From positions 1 to 48,881 of the IMG/VR virus record IMGVR_UViG_3300035698_035402: a DNA stretch of 48,881 bases; one strand, given 5' to 3'. The position numbers and the translations under genes are program-made. The notes under the pieces were generated by a model. The model saw nothing but the letters and a program-made list of their open reading frames with translations. It was not told the origin of the DNA and searched no databases. The stretch is from a virus. This document shows positions 1 through 6,676 of the stretch, one piece after another. Position 1 is the first letter of the stretch. Each line of letters opens with the position of its first letter.

Positions 1-360
1 ATGTTTAAACGTAAGAAAAAAGACTTAACACTGAGGTATCTATTATTTAGAGATGCTAGTAGACCAAACAAATATTCTCAAGGAGAAATAGATTGGCAAA
101 AATTAGAAGAAACCATCCATAATCAAACAAAAGAATGGATTGTATATAATATTGATACTAATAGATATGAAAGTAAGAATTATCATTTTGAAATATTAGA
201 GAAGAAAATTTTGGATGAGTTTGTAGCACAACAGAGATTTGATTTAAGTTATCATGTCAGGGGGGTTGCTTTTCCAGATTATGCTAAATTAGCACAAACG
301 CAGGGGATAACACAATTGCAATATAATGGAATACCTGTAATAACATACCCTAGGAGGTAA
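1..360 (+). CDS. hypothetical protein, 119 aa
   Basis: I do not recognise this protein. It opens with a very basic N-terminus (KRKKKD) and is otherwise a soluble mix of charged and aromatic residues, with no membrane segment or clear motif. The ATG is the first base of the window, so the true start could lie upstream and the ribosome binding site cannot be seen. Its last codons contain an AGGAGG (352-357) that serves the next gene, so the two are probably on one transcript. Confidence 0.55.
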   Translation: MFKRKKKDLTLRYLLFRDASRPNKYSQGEIDWQKLEETIHNQTKEWIVYNIDTNRYESKNYHFEILEKKILDEFVAQQRFDLSYHVRGVAFPDYAKLAQTQGITQLQYNGIPVITYPRR

Positions 361-362
361 AT

Positions 363-890
363 ATGAAGAGATGGCATCTAGTAGTTAGTATGTGTTGTAT
401 TATAGCAATAACCTTAATAGCATGTGCAAAAGTACAATCTAAAATTTCACAAGATCAGATTGCTGCCCAAATAATTGAGGAAGAATCTTGGAGTTACGAT
501 AATTCTAGTTGGTATGCTTATGAAGCACCTAATAATACCACTGCTAATGGAGAGAAATGGATTGCTGATAATATTTCTACTGCTCATAAAACTATGAAAT
601 TTGGTACTATATTAGAGATCGAGAATCCAGAAACAGATCAAATGCTTGATGTACGAGTTACAGATCGTGGCCCATTCTGTGGGGATCGTGTACTCGACTT
701 ATCCCGTGGGGCCGCCAAAAGACTTGGGACATATAAATCGGGTGTTGGTATTCTTAAATATAGAATTATAGGTAATTTGTCGTATAAACAGTGGGTAATA
801 TATAATAAACAAATAAACGATATAACTAAAACCAAGGAGGAACGAAATGTCATACGAAACAAACGGTTCGGGGACAGCATCGACCAGTAG
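363..890 (+). CDS. RlpA-like double-psi beta-barrel lipoprotein
   Basis: Residues 1-21 form a lipoprotein signal: a short basic start, a hydrophobic run, then a lipobox LIAC with the acylated Cys at 21. Residues about 47-138 match the RlpA double-psi beta-barrel: TANGE at 60-64, AHKTMKFGT with His75, and VTDRGPF with Asp101, followed by RVLDLSRGAAKRLG. His and Asp at these places are catalytic in lytic-transglycosylase RlpA proteins. It probably acts on peptidoglycan from the host envelope, perhaps in lysis or envelope modification; the role in the phage is inferred. A tail of about 35 charged residues follows the barrel. The gene starts just after AGGAGG and its 3' end overlaps the next gene by 44 bases. 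Confidence 0.85.
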   Translation: MKRWHLVVSMCCIIAITLIACAKVQSKISQDQIAAQIIEEESWSYDNSSWYAYEAPNNTTANGEKWIADNISTAHKTMKFGTILEIENPETDQMLDVRVTDRGPFCGDRVLDLSRGAAKRLGTYKSGVGILKYRIIGNLSYKQWVIYNKQINDITKTKEERNVIRNKRFGDSIDQ

Positions 891-1620
891 TACATATATG
901 GCGACTAATTCTGCACATTATCTTACTGTAACTAGTGCGCTGGATTATCGTAATGATAATATATCTGTTGGTGCTACAGAAATTAAAGATCAACATGGTA
1001 TTCATCCAATGTTGTACTTTAAATATATAAAGAAAAATTTTGGGATAATTGAACGAGCAAAACTTGATAGACGTTTGAAAATGCTTGAAAATGCTTGTAA
1101 TAAAGCGATGGAATCGGGACAAGTACGTTTAAGTGAAAAAATCTTTGCAGATATGGTAAGGTCTGCTCGTGAAAGTGCTATGTATGCTAAAGGTATTAAA
1201 CATTTTGTAGAGCATAACGTTTTAAATAAGTATAAATATAACATACGTGGTGGTCATATTTCTGATACAATGTTTAAAGAATTTACACGCGTTATCCCAG
1301 AGAAGGTACTAAAACGTAAAAAAGAAGTTGAATGCGTGTTTGATGATTTTGTAATTTATCATTATTATAATCCAAATGCTGAAAGCACTAAAAAGATGAG
1401 CAGAGCAGAGAAATTTAAAATGGAAGATCCAGTACTTTTTGGCATCATCACTGAAACTGATAGGCTGTATTATATAGCAGATTGGGTTGATGAATTTTGT
1501 GATTTATCTTTTGACGAAATGGTTAGTAAGATTGGTAAGAAAAGAGTACAAAAATTTAATGGAAGAACAATAGATATTAATCTCAAAGGAGAGAAAAATG
1601 GCAAATGTAAAAAGAATTAG
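847..1620 (+). CDS. conserved phage hypothetical protein, 257 aa
   Basis: The start is set by a strong AAGGAGG (834-840) six bases upstream, inside the end of the RlpA-like gene. The first about 20 residues are Ser/Thr-rich and likely flexible. A helical charged middle follows, then a C-terminal part containing DPVLFGIITETDRLYYIADW and EFCDLSFDEMV. I recall this 'DPVLFG..LYYIADWVDEFCDL' pattern from uncharacterised proteins of other tailed phages, but no function is attached to it. No membrane segment or catalytic motif is visible. Confidence 0.65.
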   Translation: MSYETNGSGTASTSSTYMATNSAHYLTVTSALDYRNDNISVGATEIKDQHGIHPMLYFKYIKKNFGIIERAKLDRRLKMLENACNKAMESGQVRLSEKIFADMVRSARESAMYAKGIKHFVEHNVLNKYKYNIRGGHISDTMFKEFTRVIPEKVLKRKKEVECVFDDFVIYHYYNPNAESTKKMSRAEKFKMEDPVLFGIITETDRLYYIADWVDEFCDLSFDEMVSKIGKKRVQKFNGRTIDINLKGEKNGKCKKN

Positions 1621-1834
1621 TGAGAATCTTTATCAGATCACTGATAAGAACGGCAATGATTGTACGGTCAACAAGGACCAGCTTAGTGTCATGGTCCCCA
1701 CTACAACCAAAGATGGAACTTATAATATCTTCCAAAAGGGTCTAGCTAGCGAGCCTGTGAACGTGACCAAAGAGACCTATCGTGAGTTTGTTAAAGACCT
1801 ACACGACAAGGAAGACGAAAAGTTGCAGAAATGA
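1598..1834 (+). CDS. small hypothetical protein with biased base composition, 78 aa
   Basis: The gene overlaps the previous one by 23 bases and has its own AAAGGAGAG site seven bases upstream. The product is hydrophilic, rich in Lys, Asp, Thr and Asn, with a helical charged C-terminus (KDLHDKEDEKLQK). The coding sequence is clearly richer in G+C than its neighbours (25 of 60 bases at 1681-1740) and resembles the scaffold and capsid genes in that respect, which suggests selection for high expression. Function unknown; an abundant virion or early protein is possible. Confidence 0.6.
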   Translation: MANVKRISENLYQITDKNGNDCTVNKDQLSVMVPTTTKDGTYNIFQKGLASEPVNVTKETYREFVKDLHDKEDEKLQK

Positions 1835-2046
1835 CTTTTGAAGAACTAGGCATACTAGTATTAGAAGATGATAAAGCCATACCAGCCCTTGTGGTGCAGC
1901 ATGTGATCGATCATGGTGATTATGAAAAGAATTTTAAAGATATTATATGGTATAATAAATCTAAACGAACAATACAGATATTAATAAACAAAAAGATAGT
2001 TACGCTACCCCGTAACATCGTATATAATAAGTTAAAGGAAACATAA
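1831..2046 (+). CDS. small hypothetical protein, 71 aa
   Basis: Starts at an ATGA overlap with the stop of the previous gene, so translation is probably coupled. The sequence is a mix of short strands and helices (FEELGILVLEDDKAIPALVV, then basic residues with IQILINKKIVTLP). No motif is recognised. It belongs to the run of small genes between the RlpA-like lipoprotein and the ribonucleotide reductase, a typical place for phage accessory genes. Confidence 0.55.
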   Translation: MTFEELGILVLEDDKAIPALVVQHVIDHGDYEKNFKDIIWYNKSKRTIQILINKKIVTLPRNIVYNKLKET

Positions 2047-2286
2047 ATGGCAAGTATAAAACAAGAATTAATAGAAACAACTGACTGGCTTCATACAAGT
2101 GAACCTTATAATATTATGACAAATGATAATTTATATTTAGATCCATCCACTATGTCAATGAATAATGTTAAAATGGCATTAGAGTCAGCTAATATGCAGA
2201 TAACTTCATTGACACATACCGTAATACAAATGCATAGACATTTAAAGGCTTTATTAAAGATACAAGATTTAATGAACATAGATTAG
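2047..2286 (+). CDS. small hypothetical protein, 79 aa
   Basis: The ATG follows directly on the previous stop codon, with AAAGGAA about ten bases upstream. The protein is predicted to be mostly helical from about residue 35 onward (MNNVKMALESANMQITSLTH), ending in a Leu/Ile-rich stretch with coiled-coil character. No family is recognised. Confidence 0.55.
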   Translation: MASIKQELIETTDWLHTSEPYNIMTNDNLYLDPSTMSMNNVKMALESANMQITSLTHTVIQMHRHLKALLKIQDLMNID

Positions 2287-2294
2287 GAGACACT

Positions 2295-2486
2295 ATGACT
2301 AAGGTTGGATGGCAGATATATTACCAACAGAAAGTAGAACGAGAAACTGGTATTAAAATTCCAAATGAAAGTGAAATCCTAATAAAAATTGTAGAAAAAG
2401 CTTTAAATTTTTTGCGTAAAATTGAATTACCTAGAAGTCCTAATCTAGCTTCAGGTTATTGGAAATGGGAGAATCCCATTCCATAA
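2295..2486 (+). CDS. small hypothetical protein, 63 aa
   Basis: Preceded by TAGGAG seven bases before the ATG. It has a basic helical N-terminal half and a C-terminus ending SGYWKWENPIP, rich in aromatic residues and proline. No domain recognised. Short spacing (8 bases) to the previous gene supports membership in the same operon. Confidence 0.5.
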   Translation: MTKVGWQIYYQQKVERETGIKIPNESEILIKIVEKALNFLRKIELPRSPNLASGYWKWENPIP

Positions 2487-2499
2487 AAAGGTATATAAT

Positions 2500-2670
2500 A
2501 TGACTGAAGAGACGAAAAAGAGCCCCTATAAAAAAGTTAAAATTTCTAAAGAAGAACTTCTAAAAAGGATGAGAAATAGAGCTGATAATGGTCGTAAGAT
2601 TAAAATTGATGAAAATGAATATATGACGGTACCCCGTCGTTCAAGAGCGCGTCCTATCGGAAGGAAATAA
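2500..2670 (+). CDS. small basic hypothetical protein, 56 aa
   Basis: An open frame with ATG at 2500 and TAA at 2668 fills the gap between two genes exactly, ending one base before the next start. The product is strongly basic: a Lys/Glu-rich N-terminal half (KKVKISKEELLKRMRNRAD) and an Arg-rich end (VPRRSRARPIGRK). This could suit nucleic-acid or capsid binding, but that is only inferred from charge. The upstream region has only a weak AAAAGG site. Confidence 0.5.
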   Translation: MTEETKKSPYKKVKISKEELLKRMRNRADNGRKIKIDENEYMTVPRRSRARPIGRK

Positions 2671-2671
2671 T

Positions 2672-3220
2672 ATGGAGAGTCAAACATTATCATTGTTAGG
2701 AGTATTGCAACTTATACTTGGTTACGAAGGAAGAGTAGTATCACAATCTAAATCATGCGGTCCTCCAATGGCTGTATATAATTCAAATTTAGTTGTTGAA
2801 CATTTTGGTAATCCAGAACAATACTCTGTTGTTTGGTATGGTGATATTAACTTAACAAAACAAACAACAGAATTACTTACTTCTGTTGCTGATGCATTTC
2901 AATGTACTTTATATGTTTTTAGAGAGCATCCAATACGAACTTTTATTTTTAATAAAAGAGATCAAGATAAAATTTTATATCGGCAACAACGCGACATTAA
3001 AAATCGTATTGGATTAGTATGGACATCAAAAGAACCTGAAATTTTTGATAATAAATCTTATAATGAAATGTTTAAGGTCATGTCTGATGTTCGTAATACA
3101 GCAATTCGTCAAAAAATGATAACACATGAAGAGGTTACACCACGTGGTACAGAATGGACATGGTACAATGAATGGTTTTATAAAAGCATCTATAAAGCAT
3201 ACATTTTATTGCATTTATAG
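2672..3220 (+). CDS. hypothetical protein, 182 aa
   Basis: Starts one base after the preceding stop, with AAGGAA about five bases upstream. The protein looks like a soluble alpha/beta protein: YSVVWYGDINLTKQTTELL and FQCTLYVFREHPIRTFIFNK suggest alternating strands and helices. No catalytic signature was recognised. The last codons and stop lie within a 13-base perfect inverted repeat (3184-3226), so the gene's end doubles as a hairpin. Confidence 0.6.
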   Translation: MESQTLSLLGVLQLILGYEGRVVSQSKSCGPPMAVYNSNLVVEHFGNPEQYSVVWYGDINLTKQTTELLTSVADAFQCTLYVFREHPIRTFIFNKRDQDKILYRQQRDIKNRIGLVWTSKEPEIFDNKSYNEMFKVMSDVRNTAIRQKMITHEEVTPRGTEWTWYNEWFYKSIYKAYILLHL

Positions 3221-3226
3221 ATGCTT
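3184..3226 (+). terminator. large AT-rich hairpin at the end of the small-gene cluster
   Basis: AAGCATCTATAAA (3184-3196) is the perfect reverse complement of TTTATAGATGCTT (3214-3226). Three more base pairs (GCA/TGC) can form after a one-base bulge. It spans the stop codon of the 182-residue gene and is followed by AAATTTAAAATAT rather than a clean T-run. It may end or protect the upstream transcript before the ribonucleotide reductase gene; a protein-binding dyad is an alternative. Confidence 0.45.
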
Positions 3227-3292
3227 AAATTTAAAATATCTTCGTAAGACTATTACAACAATTTTATAAGTACGAAACATAAGGAGGAACAC

Positions 3293-5020
3293 ATGCCCCA
3301 TGTCTTAAATGATTTTGCCCAATCCATCTTTTCTGATCGTTATACACTATACCCTGGGGAGACATGGGAAGAAGCTTGTAAACGACTCGCTACTCATATG
3401 GCCATAGCTGAACGAAGCGAAGATATTAAACAAACTAAAGATGATTTTTATGACATCTTAGTAGACAATCTATTTATGCCAGCTGGACGCATCTGGGCTG
3501 GTGCTGGTCGCCCTCGTGCAAATCTTCTTAATTGTTTTGTATTACCAACTACCAATGATTCTCGAGAAGGTTGGGGGCAAGCAATTAAAGAAACAATTAT
3601 TATTGCTGGTATGGGTGGTGGTGTGGGCATTAATTGTTCAGCTATTCGTCCTCATGGTGATCCGATTAAAGGTACTGGTGGTAAAGCTGGTGGACCTTTA
3701 GCTTTTATGGAAATTCTTAATTCTATGGGACAAGTTATTAGGGCTTCTGGGGGCCGCCGCATGGCTTTATTGTTAGGAATGAGTTTAAATCATCCCAATA
3801 TTGAAGATTTTATTAAAGCCAAAGCAGATGAAAATAAATTAAATAACGCTAATGTATCTGTAATTATCCCTCCTAATGGTGGCGGCCTTGAATTCTATAA
3901 AGCTCTTAAAAAAGATAAAGACTATGATTTAGTTTGGGGCGATAGAACACGTAAAACTGTTAAGGCTCGTGAACTCTGGAATATGATTGTTCATAATGCT
4001 ATTACTATGGCAGAGCCTGGTATTCTTAATCTTCATCATATGAATGAAATGAATAATACTTATTATCATAAACCCATTGTATGTACTAACCCTTGTGGAG
4101 AGCAAGCTTTAGAAGCATACGGTGCATGCGACCTTGGATCTTTAGTGTTACCTAGATTTGTTGAGAATGGTGTGTTTAACTATAATAAATTTGCAGCAAT
4201 CATTAAAGTAGCAGTGCGTTTTTTAGATAATGTTATCGATGTAACCAACTACCCGCTTCCAGAGATTGAACAAAACGTTAAACAATTACGTCGTATTGGT
4301 TTGGGTATTACTGGTTTACATGATTGTCTTCTTCTAATGGGCCATGAATATGATGATAAAGGTGTGGAAATAATAGATAGTATTATGCGGTTCCTACGTG
4401 ATGAAGCTTATAAAGCGTCATGTGATTTGGCTATGCAAAAAGGTGTATTCCCTGTTTATCATCATGATAAATTCATAGCATCTAATTTTATTAAAGCTTT
4501 ACCGCCTCATATTAAAGGGATTATTACACAAAAAGGCATTAGAAATTCTACTCTTTTAACAATTGCTCCTACTGGCACTACTTCTATTGTATGTGGTACT
4601 TCTTCTGGTATTGAACCTATTTTTTCTCTTGGGTTTAAACGTATTATTAGGGATGATGATGGAGACCAAGAGCGTTTGGTAGTGCATCCACTTGTAGAAC
4701 GTCTAGCTTCAGAAAGTTATGATATTAAAAAGATTAAAACCACTTATGATGTAGATGTACGGTTACATCTAGAGATTCAAAAGACTTGTCAAAAATATGT
4801 AGATTCTAGTATTTCTAAAACGATTAATCTTCCTGCTAGTATTTTAAAGAATAAAACAGAACAAAATAAAATTTCCAATATGCTTTTAGATTATATCCCC
4901 CATTTAAAAGGAGTAACTCTATATACTGACAGTAGCAGAGGTAATGCTCCTATACAGGCTTTATCGATTGAAGATATAATGAAAATGAATGGTTGTAAGT
5001 CTGGATCGTGTTCAATCTAA
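3293..5020 (+). CDS. nrdJ: ribonucleoside-diphosphate/triphosphate reductase, class II (adenosylcobalamin-dependent)
   Basis: Reduces ribonucleotides to deoxyribonucleotides for phage DNA synthesis. Visible features: first redox Cys81 in LLNCFVLP; radical-site loop NPCGE at 266-270 (Asn266, Cys268, Glu270); second redox Cys279 in GACDLGSL; phosphate-binding APTGTTS at 425-431; GVTLYTDSSRGNAPIQ near the end, typical of the NrdJ type; and a C-terminal CKSGSC pair (Cys568, Cys573) that would reload the active-site disulfide. At 575 residues it is a compact form without an ATP-cone at the N-terminus. No small-subunit (nrdB) or NrdG-like activase gene is in the window, which fits class II. A strong AAGGAGG sets the start. 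Cobalamin would have to come from the host. Confidence 0.92.
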   Translation: MPHVLNDFAQSIFSDRYTLYPGETWEEACKRLATHMAIAERSEDIKQTKDDFYDILVDNLFMPAGRIWAGAGRPRANLLNCFVLPTTNDSREGWGQAIKETIIIAGMGGGVGINCSAIRPHGDPIKGTGGKAGGPLAFMEILNSMGQVIRASGGRRMALLLGMSLNHPNIEDFIKAKADENKLNNANVSVIIPPNGGGLEFYKALKKDKDYDLVWGDRTRKTVKARELWNMIVHNAITMAEPGILNLHHMNEMNNTYYHKPIVCTNPCGEQALEAYGACDLGSLVLPRFVENGVFNYNKFAAIIKVAVRFLDNVIDVTNYPLPEIEQNVKQLRRIGLGITGLHDCLLLMGHEYDDKGVEIIDSIMRFLRDEAYKASCDLAMQKGVFPVYHHDKFIASNFIKALPPHIKGIITQKGIRNSTLLTIAPTGTTSIVCGTSSGIEPIFSLGFKRIIRDDDGDQERLVVHPLVERLASESYDIKKIKTTYDVDVRLHLEIQKTCQKYVDSSISKTINLPASILKNKTEQNKISNMLLDYIPHLKGVTLYTDSSRGNAPIQALSIEDIMKMNGCKSGSCSI

Positions 5021-5424
5021 TGTCTACTTCTTTTGCACAAAAAGAATGGGGAACCTTTAATATATATGATATGTTTAATCCCTATATATGTGAGAGAGAC
5101 GACTCTTCTAAAGATCCAACCGAAGTGCAATTAAAAATAGAACGATGGGAAATAGAACAGATTATTAAAGGATTAAAACCAGCGTTTATTAGCGCGTATG
5201 ATCGTCATCATCATTCAGTGTTGTCAGAACGGCAGATGCACCGTTATATAAAAAAATACAATTTAGAGATAAGAGAATATATTAATACCTTCAATGGTAG
5301 TGTTACTAAACAATGGATAGTGGGTAAAGATAGGGAAGCAGTAGACAAAGTAATTAATGCGCACCGAACGGGCGATTGTAGAGCTTTGGGTCTTGCTTTA
5401 GGTTACATTGATCTTAGGAAATAG
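5020..5424 (+). CDS. hypothetical protein coupled to the reductase gene, 134 aa
   Basis: I chose the ATG at 5020 that overlaps the reductase stop (TAATG); an in-frame GTG at 5008 would add four residues. Translation is probably coupled to the reductase. The protein is helical and charged (VQLKIERWEIEQIIKGLKPA), contains YDRHHHSVLSERQMHRYIKK, and ends with DREAVDKVINA, then GDCRALGLALGYIDLRK. The 'GD..ALG.ALGY' end resembles a short motif in some uncharacterised proteins, too weakly to assign a function. Confidence 0.6.
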   Translation: MSTSFAQKEWGTFNIYDMFNPYICERDDSSKDPTEVQLKIERWEIEQIIKGLKPAFISAYDRHHHSVLSERQMHRYIKKYNLEIREYINTFNGSVTKQWIVGKDREAVDKVINAHRTGDCRALGLALGYIDLRK

Positions 5425-5433
5425 ATATATACT

Positions 5434-5462
5434 TATCTAGTGGACGTAGTGTAGTATATAAT
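5434..5462 (+). promoter_or_regulatory. recurrent phage promoter-like motif, copy 1
   Basis: TATCTAGT (5434-5441), 15 bases, then TATAAT (5457-5462) preceded directly by GTAGTA. The 12-base GTAGTATATAAT is identical at 17369-17380 and 35480-35491, each time in an intergenic gap before a new gene block. The -10 ends only six bases before the next ATG (5469). Confidence 0.6.
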
Positions 5463-5468
5463 AGTTGT

Positions 5469-5759
5469 ATGTCTACTGATAATTTTATAATGTCCCCTCA
5501 TTGTTGTCGTAAACTCAAATCACATCCAAATAAACCATGCCCATGGGCCCTTGCTAGATTACGTGGTGAAGGCAGCAATATTTGTGAATGGTACATTAAT
5601 GATGGTGAAGCTTACTACTGTTTCTGGTATTATCTATGGATAAATAGACGTGAGCATACCGTAACTGAAATAGCTCATTTATGGAATACTTCTGTTAATA
5701 ATGTATCTATTGCTGAACGAAGCGCTTATAATAAAGTCATTAAGACTATTATTGAGTAG
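5469..5759 (+). CDS. Cys-rich protein with sigma-region-4-like helix-turn-helix
   Basis: The C-terminal third (residues about 63-93) reads HTVTEIAHLWNTSVNNVS, then IAERSAYNKVIKTI. This follows the pattern of sigma70 region 4 ('lTl.EIa..l.vs...V..ie..Al.kl'), which contacts -35 DNA. The N-terminal part has five Cys (12, 13, 24, 39, 51) and one His (11) in a compact aromatic segment that could bind a metal. It may be a phage transcription regulator or minimal sigma-like factor; this is inferred from pattern alone. There is no ribosome binding site before the ATG, and the upstream -10 would place the transcript start at or next to the ATG, so the mRNA may be leaderless. Met8 is an alternative start, also without a site. 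Confidence 0.55.
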   Translation: MSTDNFIMSPHCCRKLKSHPNKPCPWALARLRGEGSNICEWYINDGEAYYCFWYYLWINRREHTVTEIAHLWNTSVNNVSIAERSAYNKVIKTIIE

Positions 5760-5780
5760 TTTAATACTTCATACTATACT
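5752..5780 (+). promoter_or_regulatory. sigma70-like promoter before the prohead protease gene
   Basis: TTGAGT (5752-5757), 17 bases, TATACT (5775-5780). The -35 overlaps the end of the helix-turn-helix gene. Predicted transcription starts near 5787, giving a leader of about 50 bases to the protease ATG. Confidence 0.45.
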
Positions 5781-5806
5781 ATTAATGAATACTATTTACG
5801 TATAGT
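5773..5806. promoter_or_regulatory. inverted repeat overlapping the protease promoter
   Basis: ACTATAC (5773-5779) and GTATAGT (5800-5806) are perfect inverted copies 20 bases apart (27 bases centre to centre). The left arm covers the putative -10. An operator for a dimeric DNA-binding protein is possible, but the repeat is short and AT-rich and could be chance. Confidence 0.3.
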
Positions 5807-5836
5807 TTGTGTTATTGACATATTAGAGGAGCTCTT

Positions 5837-6673
5837 ATGGATGATAATAATTTATGGAGTCGTTTTTCTTTTGATATTCCCATCGAATTAATCAAAGCAG
5901 AAGAAACTGACAATGGTTGGAAGATTAAAGGACTGGCATCTACTGAAGATGTTGATATGCAAGGTGAAGTTGTTAAACAGCATGGACTTGATGTTACTCC
6001 CATTAAAAAAGGTCATGGGTGGATTAATTATAATCATAGTAATGAACCCGAGGATATCATAGGTAAGCTTGATGATGCTGAAATTACTACTGATGGTTTA
6101 ATGGTTGAAGGTTATCTTTTTAAAAAGCATAATCGTGCTAAGGCTGTTTATCAAATTATGAAATCATTAGACGATAAAGATCGTCGTGCGGTGAAACTAT
6201 CCATTGAAGGTAAAATTCAAAAGCGCTCTGGTAAAGAGAGTAAAGTTATTGCTGCCGCAAAAGTTGACAAGGTAGCCATTACTTTGGATCCAATTAACGT
6301 CAACACTTACGTGGAGCTAATGAAAGCCATGACAGACAAAACTAAAGAATGGGAAATGGAAGATCTTAAATCGCCGCAGGATGATGCTTCTCCACAGAAT
6401 GACCCTGCTAATGCTACTGGAGAATCTACTGGCGTAGAAACGCGACAAGAGAATGATGGTATGAGTCCGTCAGAACCAAATCTTGAAAATTCTAAGAACA
6501 TTACACCTGATGTTCATGAATTGCTTACAGAGATTGCAGGCACCCTTAAGCAACTCGTTGATGCCTTGGTTCTTAAACCGGAAGAAGCACGTAAAGCACA
6601 AGAATTTAAGAATGATATTGCTAAAGGTTTAAGTAATATCCTTCGTAAGAAGCTTAATATTACAGAGGAGTAA
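5837..6673 (+). CDS. prohead maturation protease (HK97-type serine protease)
   Basis: Cleaves scaffold and capsid precursors inside the assembling prohead. The N-terminal about 165 residues show the expected pattern: WKIKGLASTEDVDMQGEVV, then INYNHS with the likely catalytic His67, DGLMVEGYL, and VKLSIEGKI with the likely nucleophile Ser122, ending VAITLDPINVNTYVELMKA. The C-terminal about 110 residues are low-complexity and acidic (many Pro, Asp, Asn), followed by a helical end (LLTEIAGTLKQLVDALVLK and DIAKGLSNILRKKLN); such tails often act as a scaffold or targeting region. The start follows AGAGGAG. Unusually, scaffold and capsid genes are not next door but about 18 kb downstream. Confidence 0.85.
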   Translation: MDDNNLWSRFSFDIPIELIKAEETDNGWKIKGLASTEDVDMQGEVVKQHGLDVTPIKKGHGWINYNHSNEPEDIIGKLDDAEITTDGLMVEGYLFKKHNRAKAVYQIMKSLDDKDRRAVKLSIEGKIQKRSGKESKVIAAAKVDKVAITLDPINVNTYVELMKAMTDKTKEWEMEDLKSPQDDASPQNDPANATGESTGVETRQENDGMSPSEPNLENSKNITPDVHELLTEIAGTLKQLVDALVLKPEEARKAQEFKNDIAKGLSNILRKKLNITEE

Positions 6674-6676
6674 TAC

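Noticed and set aside
5815-5820. TTGACA as a -35 box
   Set aside because: It is only 17 bases before the protease ATG and overlaps the leader, so no -10 can follow before the gene start.
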